DNA from: an uncultured Prevotellaceae bacterium
GTDB taxonomy: Bacteria > Bacteroidota > Bacteroidia > Bacteroidales > Bacteroidaceae
Reading direction: 5' to 3'
Length of the DNA: 64,000 bases
Assembly: GCA_947168395.1 (NCBI GenBank)
Contig: CAMVLT010000007.1
Coordinates: 57,269-121,268 of the forward strand
The translations under genes and the position numbers were made by a program. The notes under the pieces were generated by a model. It saw only the letters and a list, made by a program, of their open reading frames with translations. It did not search any database and was not told the origin of the DNA. This document shows, piece by piece, positions 13,888 to 23,900 of this stretch (positions are counted from its first letter, which is position 1; each line of letters opens with the position of its first letter).

Positions 13888-14955
13888 TCAATCATGCAAT
13901 TTATTGAACGCCCTGATTTTCGCCAGCATCGCGACAGCCCAGGCGTCGTCGCCTGCTAACTGATAGCGGCAGTTGCCCGTGGCCGAGGGAGTGAAGATGG
14001 TAGCACATTCGGGGGTGAGGACGACGGTGCCGCGACCGGAGAGCGTGAAGAGGCTGTCGCCCTCCACGGCTTGGACAATCGGCATGACATCCCACATGCG
14101 CTGGCCTGTGTTGCAGTTGCAGGTCATATATACCTGCTTGATGGGGTGCGCATCGGTCCACGAGATGTCGCTGATTACCTGTTCGGGCGTGTACTCCACC
14201 GTCTGTCCTGCCTCCATCGGCGAGAATACGATGTCGATGCCGGTGGGCCAGAGATTGAAGAATACGTGGGAGAACTCCATGCCCTGTGCGAAGTTGTAGT
14301 CGGGTTCCTCGGCCTCTCCGAAGACACCGCCTTGGATGTAGATGCGCTTCACCTTCTGCCGCACCAGTTCGACACCGCTCAACGGCGAGTATTCGTCGGC
14401 TTCCGACTGCAGCAGCTGTGCCAGGCTGGTGACGAAACCGGTGCAGACGACGCTCACCGAGTGGTCGGGCTGTGCGGCTAAGAGCCGGCGGTAGAGCTGC
14501 CAGCCGTCGGGCAGCGCACTATAGTCGGTGATGGTGCGGTGGAACATGGGCTGTCCGTTGCCATCCTGCATATCGGCCACATGGGCATAGTCTATCCACA
14601 CCATAGGCTTGTCGATGCCCCGGCGGACGAGGCCGATGGGCGTGTCACCGTGACCGAAGTACGTGTTCATCACGTCTGTAAACACGGCGTTCTGTTCGCC
14701 CTGGCGGTCCACCACCACGCCCAGCAGCCGGCACCGTCCCTGCTCCTCGTAGCGGTAGAGCATCTCCAGCGCAAACAGGTCGTCGGTCGATGAGCCGATG
14801 TCGGTGTCGAGTATTATCAGCGGCACGCCCGCATACTCCTGAGGGCTTTCAGGATTATCGTTGTTACTGCATGACGTGAAGGTCATTACGCCGAGTAGGG
14901 CAAGGATGGTGGCCCTCGTCCAATGCATCGCTTTGCTTATTGTTCTATGGTTCAT
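13888..14955 (-). CDS. Nucleoside hydrolase-like lipoprotein (IUNH superfamily)
   Basis: 355 residues; signal peptide with lipobox MTFTSC. LIILDTDIGSSTDDLFAL corresponds to the calcium-binding DxDxGxxxDD motif at the N-terminus of inosine-uridine nucleoside hydrolases. GFVTSLAQLL and the late GDDAWAVAMLAKI also fit the fold. Family enzymes cleave ribonucleosides to base and ribose. The insertion in the Asp cluster relative to DTDPGxDD and the lipid anchor suggest a cell-surface scavenging enzyme, as in many Bacteroidota. An in-frame ATG nine codons later (14928) is an alternative start. Confidence 0.75.
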   Translation of the reverse strand: MNHRTISKAMHWTRATILALLGVMTFTSCSNNDNPESPQEYAGVPLIILDTDIGSSTDDLFALEMLYRYEEQGRCRLLGVVVDRQGEQNAVFTDVMNTYFGHGDTPIGLVRRGIDKPMVWIDYAHVADMQDGNGQPMFHRTITDYSALPDGWQLYRRLLAAQPDHSVSVVCTGFVTSLAQLLQSEADEYSPLSGVELVRQKVKRIYIQGGVFGEAEEPDYNFAQGMEFSHVFFNLWPTGIDIVFSPMEAGQTVEYTPEQVISDISWTDAHPIKQVYMTCNCNTGQRMWDVMPIVQAVEGDSLFTLSGRGTVVLTPECATIFTPSATGNCRYQLAGDDAWAVAMLAKIRAFNKLHD

Positions 14956-14979
14956 CTTTTCGAAATGTAAAGGTACAGA

Positions 14980-15660
14980 TTAATGTAGCAGTTTGGCTAT
15001 TTGCGTGTCGGTAGCGTCGGGCAATAGTGTCCTGAAGTGAGAGGCCATGCGCTCGAAAGATTGTTGCGGCGTGCGCTCACACTGGCTGGCATCACGCCCC
15101 AACAGCAACTCGGGGGTGGTGAGCAGCGACCAGCCCCAGCCGTATTCGTGGCCATGCTTGTCGAGGGGATAGACAAAGTCCTCGGTGACAATGCGACAGG
15201 CCATCTGCAGGCGGGTGACATAGCTGTCGAAGCGGCTGCGCATCTTCGGCCCCGTGAAGCCACAGGCGGCACGCAGTTCGCGGGTTATCATGCTGCCATG
15301 CTCCTGCAAGGTCAGCAGGATGGTGTCTTCGATGGAACCCGCTTCCAACCTCTTCTCCTGACTGCGATGGTAGTTGCAGAAGTCGGGCCACCATTCGCGA
15401 CTGATGAAGCCGGCCTTACCTGCGAAGAACTTGCCATAGACGCAGTTGCCCTCCTGCACAATCGGGCCTTTCCACTTCCATAGCGGCCAGTCCCATCCGT
15501 CGTCGAACACCACGTAGCGGCAATCCTCGTCCACCACGTCCTCAGCCGAAAAGCCCGGTATGCCGCTGTCAAGCAGTGGCAAGAAACCGACTTGCTGTAT
15601 AAACTCCATCAGTTCGGGGCAGGAGTGTATCTCCACCTGTGAGAAAATGCTGTTGTTCAT
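14980..15660 (-). CDS. AlkZ-related winged-helix protein
   Basis: 226 residues. The C-terminal half (TLQEHGSMITRELRAACGFTGPKM... through YGWGWSLLTTPE) resembles the winged-helix part of YcaQ/AlkZ DNA glycosylases, which excise bulky alkylated bases. The protein is much shorter than full AlkZ (about 400 residues) and the QxQ/QxD catalytic motif is not evident, so glycosylase activity is doubtful. The first 120 residues exist as a second copy at 12765-13126. Upstream, TAATTTTG (minus strand, near 15665) is a plausible -7 box. Confidence 0.6.
   Translation of the reverse strand: MNNSIFSQVEIHSCPELMEFIQQVGFLPLLDSGIPGFSAEDVVDEDCRYVVFDDGWDWPLWKWKGPIVQEGNCVYGKFFAGKAGFISREWWPDFCNYHRSQEKRLEAGSIEDTILLTLQEHGSMITRELRAACGFTGPKMRSRFDSYVTRLQMACRIVTEDFVYPLDKHGHEYGWGWSLLTTPELLLGRDASQCERTPQQSFERMASHFRTLLPDATDTQIAKLLH
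15299..15660. repeat. Parent copy of the 362-bp exact direct repeat
   Basis: Matches 12765-13126 base for base by eye. The right border is exactly the start codon of the AlkZ-related gene; the left border is inside its coding region. Confidence 0.9.
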
Positions 15661-15736
15661 GCCGCAAAATTAGCAATTTATTCCCAAACGGCAAAGGGAA
15701 CGGCCAAATTTTTCCGTCAAAAATATGGCGCCGTCA

Positions 15737-15802
15737 AAGACCCCCCACCCGACAGGCGAAGACCCCCCACCCGATCGAGCAAGACCCCCCACCCGACGAG
15801 GG
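15737..15802. repeat. Three 22-bp tandem repeats (iteron-like)
   Basis: Units begin at 15737, 15759 and 15781, each starting AAGACCCCCCACCCGA with a variable end. They precede the palindromic element at 15835 by 32 bp. The gap 15661-16299 holds no gene, only this array and the element. Confidence 0.85.
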
Positions 15803-15834
15803 AATTCCTTGGCTCTATTCTGATAGACAATGTA

Positions 15835-16080
15835 AAAACTCCTAACCTCCTAACCCAACAGCTCAAAGTGCCTAATACACAGGGATTTATGGTGGTTAGG
15901 AGTGTGCCGAACTCCTAACCTACTCCTAACCCATCCTCTTTCACCTCTCCTCTCTTGCCTTTTACCTCTGCGAAGCATCTGGGTTAGGAGTTGGTTAGGA
16001 GTTTTAGAAACTCCTAACCTGCCTGAAACCACGATGTACAAAGCATTTGCGGGCCATTGGGTTAGGAGGTTAGGTGTTTT
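15835..16080. repeat. Nested palindromic element, copy 1 (TAGGAGTT type)
   Basis: Terminal inverted repeats of 24 bp (15835-15858 and 16057-16080, one mismatch; arm contains CCTAACCTCCTAACCCAA). Inside are two hairpins: GGTTAGGAGT/ACTCCTAACC and GGTTAGGAGTT/AACTCCTAACC. Just outside, 16104-16142 is a further perfect 16-bp inverted repeat around CCTAAACCGGCAG, with GTTTACCCTACC motifs and TTTAGTTACGGCAAA. There is no coding sequence. Same layout as the 31.7- and 61.5-kb elements but with different stem sequences. Confidence 0.85.
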
Positions 16081-16239
16081 TTCGAAAAATAGGTTTACCC
16101 TACCTAAACCGGCAGTTTACCCTACCTAAACTGCCGGTTTAGTTACGGCAAACTGCCATGTTGCTACGGCTCTCAATAGCTGCGAGGGCATTTTAGCTCA
16201 GCATCTTCTTGTGCTTTTCAACGCTACTATTTCATAGCC

Positions 16240-16278
16240 AAAAAATCAGGCGAGCCGCTTATTGCAGCGGCTCGCCTG
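16240..16278 (-). terminator. Terminator of the sus operon
   Basis: Perfect 13-bp stem CAGGCGAGCCGCT/AGCGGCTCGCCTG with a 6-nt loop, followed on the minus strand by six T residues. It lies 22 bp past the susF-like stop. Confidence 0.95.
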
Positions 16279-16299
16279 ACACAATATAGGATATAGGTA

Positions 16300-18108
16300 T
16301 TATTGCTTTGTAATGGTGCAATAAGACTTGGTCTTGCAAAGCGGGAAGAACTGGATGAAGTAGGTTCCAGCCTCGTCAATCTTGAGGTTGCCGCCGTCCT
16401 GTTCCAGATTGTCGGCCGCTCCACCCCAGTTGATGGCCCAGTCGTCGTTGGCACGGAACTTGAACTCGTCGGCAGCCAGCTCGATGGTTGCTTCCCAAGC
16501 ACGGGTTTGCGGGTTGTAGGTCATGTCGGTGTCTTCGCCCCAACCGCCAGCCTGAGCCGGACCAATAATGCCAATGCCACTGATGGGTGTGAGGCTATAA
16601 GTCATGTCGGCCAGATTGACCTCGGCACGGTAGAAGCCTGGTGTTACCAGCACGTTACCGGAACCACCGTCGTTGATGAGCGTACCAGAAAGTCCGTCAT
16701 CGTTGATGGTGCCTGTACCATAGTTGCCGTTGTCCCAGTTGTTGAAAGCGCCCGTGAACTTGAAGGCGCCCTTGCCATCCGACCAGTCGGCATCCTGAGC
16801 GTAGAAGAAGCCCGTGTAGATGCCATCCTGATTAGCGCAGTAGAGCGGCTGCTCGATGGCACCCCAGTCGTTGTTGACGCCAGCCTCCCAAATGTACTCA
16901 GCGAAATTCAGCGGTGTAATCTCGTAGGTCATCTCAGCCATGTTAATGCTCATACGATACATCTTGGCTTGTCCGTCCACATGGAAGGAGTGGTCGCCAT
17001 CGAGGTTGTAGCGGCGGTCGAACGATCCACTCAGGTCCTCGCTGGCACCAGTGGTACCGAAGAGCTTGTTCCATACGTTATCGCCTACTGCATCGATGGC
17101 TTCTTCGTCGCCGAATGCGAACCACATGTCACCACCCGTGCTCTCGAAGACGTATGTGAAGACGGGATCCTCAAACACATCCTTGTCGCTGTGCGAGAAC
17201 TTCTGGTTCTTCGAGCTGTCCCAGTTGCCAGGACCACCTATGAGGTAGTAGCTGTCGGCAATATTGACAACCTCCACCTTGAAGGTGTACTCCATCATGT
17301 CGATGGTAATCTTGATTTTCTTAGCGTTGGATACGCAGAACGAGTTGTCGCCACCCAAGTTGTAGCGGTAATCAAGTGAGCCCTCGGCAGCCTTGTTGTC
17401 GCCGCCAACGATTCCGAGCAGCTTGTTCCATACACCCGCGCCGATGGCCTCTACGCCCTCATCGTCGCCGATGGCAAACCAGGTGTCGCCGTCGGGATTA
17501 CCGTCGATGACAATGGTGAAGACGGGGTCGTCATAGACATCGGCATCGCTGTGCGAGAACTTCTGGTCCTTGGAGTCGTTCCAGTCTTTCGTACCTCCTA
17601 CTACATAGTAGTTTTGAGCGATGTAGGGAGCCTCCGGGATGAGTTTCACGGGAATAACGCCAGCGTCGATGTAGACGGCCTGACCATCCTTGACGGCATT
17701 CACCTTGACATGTCCGTCGAAAGTACGTTCCGTGGGACGCTTGCCGTAGGTTTCCACGACAAGCTCCTGTAAGGTCTCAACTGATGCCATACCCGTCAGA
17801 CTGGTTTTCAGAATGGTGGTATTGGGATCGTCAAAGCCTTGAGGGGTCAGCTCAATGCGGGCATTGCCCAGGGTATAACCGTCGGGCAGTGAGACACTGC
17901 TGAGCGTGAACAGCGATACTTCGTCAGCATCGGTAGCCAGGTTCTGTGTTGCCACAGCTGAGGCAGCAAAGCCAGGAATGGTAATAGCATTCTCCGGACT
18001 GTTCGACTGGGGAGAAGCCCAGTCCTTGAAGTCCTCAGTACAGGCGGTGAATGCTGCTGCCATGAGCAGCATTCCACCGAATAATATATGTTTCTTCATA
18101 CGATTCAT
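16300..18108 (-). CDS. SusF-like outer-membrane starch-binding lipoprotein
   Basis: 602 residues; signal peptide with lipobox AAFTAC. An N-terminal Ig-like region is followed by tandem starch-binding modules. Two are clear internal repeats (NYYVVGGTKDWNDSKDQKFS near 175 and SYYLIGGPGNWDSSKNQKFS near 295), and two more divergent ones follow (WEAGVNNDWG; GPAQAGGWGEDTDMTYNP). In Sus systems SusE and SusF bind alpha-glucan at the cell surface and have no catalysis. It is the last gene of the operon susC-susD-susE-susF, ended by the terminator at 16240. Confidence 0.87.
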   Translation of the reverse strand: MNRMKKHILFGGMLLMAAAFTACTEDFKDWASPQSNSPENAITIPGFAASAVATQNLATDADEVSLFTLSSVSLPDGYTLGNARIELTPQGFDDPNTTILKTSLTGMASVETLQELVVETYGKRPTERTFDGHVKVNAVKDGQAVYIDAGVIPVKLIPEAPYIAQNYYVVGGTKDWNDSKDQKFSHSDADVYDDPVFTIVIDGNPDGDTWFAIGDDEGVEAIGAGVWNKLLGIVGGDNKAAEGSLDYRYNLGGDNSFCVSNAKKIKITIDMMEYTFKVEVVNIADSYYLIGGPGNWDSSKNQKFSHSDKDVFEDPVFTYVFESTGGDMWFAFGDEEAIDAVGDNVWNKLFGTTGASEDLSGSFDRRYNLDGDHSFHVDGQAKMYRMSINMAEMTYEITPLNFAEYIWEAGVNNDWGAIEQPLYCANQDGIYTGFFYAQDADWSDGKGAFKFTGAFNNWDNGNYGTGTINDDGLSGTLINDGGSGNVLVTPGFYRAEVNLADMTYSLTPISGIGIIGPAQAGGWGEDTDMTYNPQTRAWEATIELAADEFKFRANDDWAINWGGAADNLEQDGGNLKIDEAGTYFIQFFPLCKTKSYCTITKQ

Positions 18109-18122
18109 ATTTTTAAAGTTGA

Positions 18123-19283
18123 TTATTCATCTTCAACAACACCAGTGCTGCGGTCGAAGTTAATCTTGACGACCTTACCAGGACCTACAGAGACAGAGTA
18201 CTCATCGCCCACATCGTCCTTCCAGTTAGAGTTACTATTGTGGGTAGCGTCACGCCAGACGAGCTCGCCATTGCCACCAAGGATGGTAAACTCTGTCTGC
18301 CACCAATCGACACCAGGAACAGCAATGTATGCACGCAGCTCACCAGAGCCAGTGAAATCGCTGAATGTCCAGTAGCCGTCCTTGTCGGCGGGAGGCGTCA
18401 TCTCTACACCACTCCAGCTGCCACCGTCAACGGCAGCACCAATAGCGTATGCCTTGCCCTCGGCGACGGTGAGCGTGTACTTCACCTTCTTGCCCTCTAT
18501 GGCAGCCACGAACTTCAGTACATACCAGCCTGGCTTGCTGAATACGATGTTGCCATCGCCGTCGGCGCTGATTTCCATTCCGTCTACCTGATTGTCGAAT
18601 TCGTCAATCTTGTCGTAGCCGAACCAGTCCTGAGGCTTGTTGCCCCACTTGAAGCCGTCGGCATTATTGTAGATCATCGTATAGAACTGACCTTCCTTGG
18701 TCCAGATGAGAGGAACAGGCTTCCAGGTGCTCCAGGCATCGGCAATAGAGCCACCGCAGACATAGATAGAGGTAGGCAGCGACAACTCCACTGGAGGCTC
18801 GTAAGCCAGCACTTTAAGCTGTATGGTGTTGGAGAACACCTCGCCCAGATTGTTGGTGTTGTTCGCCAGATAAGCACGCAGACGAACGAAGATAGGCAGT
18901 GCGCCCTCAGGATTCTCGTCGTTGTTGGCAGCGCGATAGGCCGTCAGCACGGCTGTGTTAATCTCGTCGCCACTTGCCTGAATCTTAGTAGACGAAGAGG
19001 TGGTGCCAAGTTCAGTCCATGTGCCCTCAGCACCAGTGAGTGACACCTGTACGGCATAGATAACGGCAGCGGGCCACCCGCCATAGTCAGGCTGAGTCGT
19101 TGTCAGGTTGACCGTTCCATTGGGCAGGTCATAGACATTGTTGGCAGCCAGGCCCGGAGTGTTGAGCACGAAGCTCGACGGAATGCTCAGCGTGGGGTTG
19201 CTGTCGTTGTCGTCCTTACAGGAAGTAAGGAAAGGTACAGCCGCAACAGCCAGGAAGAGCAGGCTTTTATATATCTTTTTCAT
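18123..19283 (-). CDS. SusE-like outer-membrane starch-binding lipoprotein
   Basis: 386 residues from ATG at 19283; the track begins four codons earlier at a TTG. Lipobox VPFLTSC. An N-terminal SusE domain (NPTLSIPSSFVLNTPGLAANNVYDL; then IYAVQVSLTGAEGTW) is followed by carbohydrate-binding modules (GGSIADAWSTWKPVPLIWTKE; AIGAAVDGGSWSGVEMTPP). It sits 14 bp upstream of the susF-like gene and 38 bp downstream of susD. It probably retains maltooligosaccharide at the surface together with SusD. Confidence 0.88.
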   Translation of the reverse strand: MKKIYKSLLFLAVAAVPFLTSCKDDNDSNPTLSIPSSFVLNTPGLAANNVYDLPNGTVNLTTTQPDYGGWPAAVIYAVQVSLTGAEGTWTELGTTSSSTKIQASGDEINTAVLTAYRAANNDENPEGALPIFVRLRAYLANNTNNLGEVFSNTIQLKVLAYEPPVELSLPTSIYVCGGSIADAWSTWKPVPLIWTKEGQFYTMIYNNADGFKWGNKPQDWFGYDKIDEFDNQVDGMEISADGDGNIVFSKPGWYVLKFVAAIEGKKVKYTLTVAEGKAYAIGAAVDGGSWSGVEMTPPADKDGYWTFSDFTGSGELRAYIAVPGVDWWQTEFTILGGNGELVWRDATHNSNSNWKDDVGDEYSVSVGPGKVVKINFDRSTGVVEDE

Positions 19284-19321
19284 ATTAATTATCAATTTTC
19301 AATTATCATTCAATTATCCAA

Positions 19322-20950
19322 TTAATACCCCTCATTCTGCTTGAGGTTCTCATTGTTGGTAAGGTCGTTGTCGGGCAACGGATAGATATTGCGGTAAGCG
19401 GGGAACTGGGTACCGGCGGGAAGTCCACCCATGAACTCCCACTTATAGGCCGACTGACCACCGTACATGCCGAAACGGACGAGGTCCATGCGGCGACGAC
19501 CCTCAAACCAGAACTCCTTCGACCACTCCTTGATGACATCCTTGAGCTCGTAGCTGCTCTCCTGCATAGCGTTGGCACGCTCACGGAGCTTGTTGATGTA
19601 CTCTGTGGCCTTAGCGTTGGGCCCGCTCAGACGGATAGAAGCCTCAGCGTAAGTCAGGTAAGCCTCAGCAACACGCATGAAGGGAAGGTCGGTATCCACC
19701 TTGACAATGGCAGCCGTAGCTTTGCCATCAGAGCGTACGTTGCGGAACTTCACGCAGCTATAGCCCTGCTCCTTCTCGCTCTCGTCGAGGATGTAGCGAG
19801 TGTAACCCTTGCTGTAGAACAAGGCACGGTCATCGCCGGCAGCTTTTGTCATCACACCCACGTTGTCGGTCTCAGGAGCCTCGCCACCCTCACCGAAGAA
19901 GGTGTCAATGAGCTTTCCGCGAACACGTGTACACTTACCCCAGCTGTTGTCGGTGCCGGAAGGAACGGACTCGCTCATCTCCGAGCTGTAGCAGGAGAGG
20001 ACAAGGAAGTTCATACCACCGTGGCTCTGGGTCTTCAGACCGTCGAACAACACGGGGAGGATGGCCTCATACTGTGCACCGTTGGTATCGTTGTCGGCCA
20101 GGAAAAGCATCTGGTAAGCTGAGTAGGTCTCGCCTGTCACAGGGTTGGTAGCACCCTTGGTGTTCAGCTTGTAATAGCCGTTGTTGATGACCTTCTCGGC
20201 ATAGTCCATAGCGTTCTGCCACTGAGCGGAACCTGTGTACACCTCTGCATTCAGATACAAGCGTGCCAGCAGCATCTCAGCAGCTACCTTGTCAACACGT
20301 CCGTAGGTGTTCTTGCCTGCATCGGCCAACTCGGCCTCGCAGGTCTTCAGCTCGCTCTCCACGTAGTTGAAGAACTCGCTGCGGGTGTAGTAGACGGCCT
20401 TCTCTGAGCTGACGTGCTCGATGAAGGCGGCATTGCCGTACATATCCATCATATAATAATAGTTGAGGGCACGGATGAAGCGAACCTCAGCACGGCGGTG
20501 CTTGGTCTCCTCTGTCCCGTCATCAGCTACCTCGTCCAGATAGAAGTTACAGAGTGTAATGGTAAAGTAGCAACGATAGTAGAGACCCATAGAGAAGTCG
20601 TTGGTGGCTCCGTATGTGTTGTGCAATACGTCGGGTACACCAGCATCGGTAGCCCAAATCCAGTGGGCCTCGTCGGTGGTGAACTCATTCATGTACCAGA
20701 ACATACGATAGAAGTCTGACTGACCCTCGTCGAACGAGGTCAGATCCTTGTTACCATGAGGGCCTTCCTGACCAGTCAGTGCAAAACTGGCATAAATCTT
20801 ATTGAACAGAGCGTCATAGTCTGCCTCCATCGTCTGCTGCGGGTTAATCGGATCTACGTCGAGATCTTTCACGCAGGATGTGGTGAATGTCCCAGCTGCC
20901 ACCAGCAAGAGTGCAGCAGAGAGCAATGACTTTATATTATTCAGATTCAT
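19322..20950 (-). CDS. susD: SusD-family starch-binding outer-membrane lipoprotein
   Basis: 542 residues; lipobox FTTSC. TPR-rich SusD/RagB fold, with typical pieces RAEVRFIRALNYYYMMDMYGNA, AEMLLARLYLNAEVYTG and the C-terminal RRMDLVRFGMY. SusD forms a lid over the SusC barrel and captures oligosaccharide. Its position directly after susC (21 bp) and before SusE/SusF-type genes supports an alpha-glucan substrate. Confidence 0.94.
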   Translation of the reverse strand: MNLNNIKSLLSAALLLVAAGTFTTSCVKDLDVDPINPQQTMEADYDALFNKIYASFALTGQEGPHGNKDLTSFDEGQSDFYRMFWYMNEFTTDEAHWIWATDAGVPDVLHNTYGATNDFSMGLYYRCYFTITLCNFYLDEVADDGTEETKHRRAEVRFIRALNYYYMMDMYGNAAFIEHVSSEKAVYYTRSEFFNYVESELKTCEAELADAGKNTYGRVDKVAAEMLLARLYLNAEVYTGSAQWQNAMDYAEKVINNGYYKLNTKGATNPVTGETYSAYQMLFLADNDTNGAQYEAILPVLFDGLKTQSHGGMNFLVLSCYSSEMSESVPSGTDNSWGKCTRVRGKLIDTFFGEGGEAPETDNVGVMTKAAGDDRALFYSKGYTRYILDESEKEQGYSCVKFRNVRSDGKATAAIVKVDTDLPFMRVAEAYLTYAEASIRLSGPNAKATEYINKLRERANAMQESSYELKDVIKEWSKEFWFEGRRRMDLVRFGMYGGQSAYKWEFMGGLPAGTQFPAYRNIYPLPDNDLTNNENLKQNEGY

Positions 20951-20971
20951 AATTATTTCCTATTTATATGG

Positions 20972-23900
20972 TTAGAAATTCAGGCTCACACCAAAGATAC
21001 CTGTGAAGGGACGCGGATAGAGCGTGCTGTCATAACCGCCGTCGACTTCCGGGTCGAGTCCTTCATACTTGGTAATGGTGAACACATTCTGTGCCGTCAG
21101 ATAGACACGGCCTCCGATGTTCTTGCCAAACAGCTTGTCGAAAGAGTAGCCGAGCGTGATATTGTCCATCTTCAGGAAGGACGCATTCTGAATGAAGTAG
21201 TCGCTGAGACCGTCTGTACCGTCAGCATACTGCCAGTCTTTTTTGACCTCCATCTTCATCACGTTCTTCCAGGCATCACCCTGCGAGAGATTAGAAAGAC
21301 TGATGTTGGAATTACCGCACTCCAAGGCATTGTAGTTGTAATTGTTCAGGCTGGCACGCATAGAGAAACCGAGGTCCCAGTTCTTGTAAATCAGCTTCGA
21401 GGTGAAGCCCATCGTTACATCAGGGACAGCCTGCTTATAGAAGTAGCGGTCATCATTGTTGATGACACCGTCGGCGTTACGGTCGACGTACTGGCCCTGA
21501 ATAGGCAGTCCCTGTGCATCGTACACCTGCTGGAACACATAGTAGGCAGAAGCACTCTGTCCGACCTTCCATGCCTTGACACCATCGGCAGAACCAGTAC
21601 CTACGGCACGTCCTCCGTATGTAATCTTATAATCGTCACCACTGCTGGCCACGAGTTCATCAATCTCGTTCTTGTTATAGGTGATGTTGTAGCCCAGTTC
21701 CCAGCGCAGGTCCTTCTGCTGGATGGCACGCCAGTTGACTGAGAACTCAAGACCCGTATTGTGGAGCGAACCGATGTTGCTGGTAACCTTCTCCGCGAAG
21801 TTGCTACCTGCAGGAACGAAGACCGTATTGATGAGGTCTTTTGTCTTACGATAGTACCAGTCGATGCTCATGGTCAGACTGTTGTTCATGAAACCGAAGT
21901 CCAAACCAGCATTATAAGTGGTGGTCTTCTCCCACGTCAAGTCAGGATTGTAGGCATCGGGACGATAGGTGACACCCTCACCGAGAACGGGATAGTAGGC
22001 GCCCTTCGAGTTGGTGGTATAAGAAGCGAAATAGGTATAGTCGCCAATGCCTTCCTGCTGACCAGTGATACCCCATCCGAGACGGAGTTTCAGGTCAGAA
22101 AGGGCCTCGACGTTCTTGAGGAAGGGTTCCTCATTGACTTTCCATGCGAAGGCAGCAGAGGGGAAGACACCCCAACGATTGTCCTTGTGGAAACGCGAGC
22201 TACCGTCATCACGCAGGGTGAAGGTAAGCAGGTAGCGGTCGAGCAGCGAATAGTTGAAACGGCCGAAGAATGATACCAAGTAATTCTCGGTCTTGTAGAG
22301 CGTGTTCTCTGAAGGCTGATAGGGCTTGCCTGCCATGGGATTGCCGTCGTCGTCAACATCCTCATTCGTAGCGGGGTAATAGCCACAGTAGTAATAGTCG
22401 GTCTTCTTGTGGAAGTGCTGCCACTCATAACCTGCCATGACGTCGAAATGGTGAGTCTCGGCAATGTCCTTCATATACTGTGCGTAGATGTTAAACGACA
22501 GGTTGTAGGTATCCATCGTGTTCCAACCGTAGCTGCCATAATAGTAGACGCCCGTATCGTAGGTGTAAGGCGACTGTTCCTTGTTGCTCTTACCTGAGGT
22601 GATGTCAGCACCACCATTGGCGTGGATGTGCAAGTCCTCGAAACCGTGTATCTTATAGTCTACCTCAATATTGCCAAGATAGACGTTCGACTTACCTTTG
22701 TCTGAATACAGCTCAAGGGCAGCCACAGGATTCTTCGGAGCCGTGTTCTGCACACCGTACGTCCATACCTTGTCACTGCGGGTAACGGGTGTAGCCCACT
22801 GCCAATAACCGCCATAGTGCTTCTGGTAAACGTCAACGTCGCTCGTAACAGGCTTCGTCGGGTCCATGCTGACAGCTGCGCCAATAGCCGTACCGCTGTT
22901 AGCATAGTCGGTCACCGAGTGCATATACTTGGCGTTCAGGTTCACCGACAGATGATCATCGAGGAAAGTCGGAGCCAAGTTCACGCTGGCGGTAAAACGC
23001 TTATAGTCAGAGGTCTTGATGATACCTTGCTGGCCGGTGTAGCCTGCACTGACGCGATATGGCATATTCTTCAGGCCACCGCTGACAGTGATGTTATGGT
23101 CAGTAGAGACTGCTGTACGGAAAATCTCCTTTTGCCAGTCGGTATCGGCAATAAGATGATTGCCTGCTGCGTCATAATAGCCCATAAGTCCATATTCCTT
23201 ACTGGCTTTCCAAGTGACATCGTCGTAGCCGAGCTTGTTCTGCACGAAGCTCATGTACTCGTTGGCATCCATCATCTCAACAGTCTTCTTGATGGCACTG
23301 ACTGAGATGTTGCCGTTATAAGCCACACGAGCCTTCTGGTTCTTCTGGCCTTTCTTGGTGGTAATAATAATCACACCGTTCGAGGCACGGCTACCATAAA
23401 TAGCAGTAGCAGAAGCATCCTTCAGCACAGTAAAGCTCTCGATATCGGCGGGATTCACCATCGAGAGGGGGTTGGATGCACCTTGGATACCATAGCTATC
23501 CATAGCCAGACCGTCGATGACAATCAGCGGGTCGTTCGATGCGTTCAGCGACGAACCACCACGGATACGGATAGTAGCACTACCGCCAGGGGCACCACCG
23601 CTATTGGTGATGTTCACACCGGCCACCTTACCCTGAAGGGCATCCTGGGCATTGGTAATCAGACCCTTGTTCATTTCGTCGGGCTTAATGGCCGTTACAG
23701 AACCTGTCAAGTCGTTCTTCTTGGCACGACCGTAACCGATGACTACCACGTTCTCGAGAATAGTAGCATCGTCAACAAGAGTAACTACAAGATTCGGCGC
23801 AGCCTTCACCGTCTGGGTTTGGTAGCCCACGTAACTGATGGTGATGTCTGCACCCTGACTTGCTTTCAGCGCGAAGTTACCGTCGAAATCGGACACGGTG

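Noticed and set aside
15737-15802. Tandem repeats as a CRISPR array
   Set aside because: Repeats are contiguous with no 30-40 bp unique spacers and no cas genes nearby. The Cas4-like motif in the helicase is a nuclease fold only.
16303-17379. Rightward 358-residue ORF opposite the susF-like gene
   Set aside because: Antisense shadow: the minus strand encodes a clear lipoprotein with repeated starch-binding modules, and the plus product has no recognisable motif.
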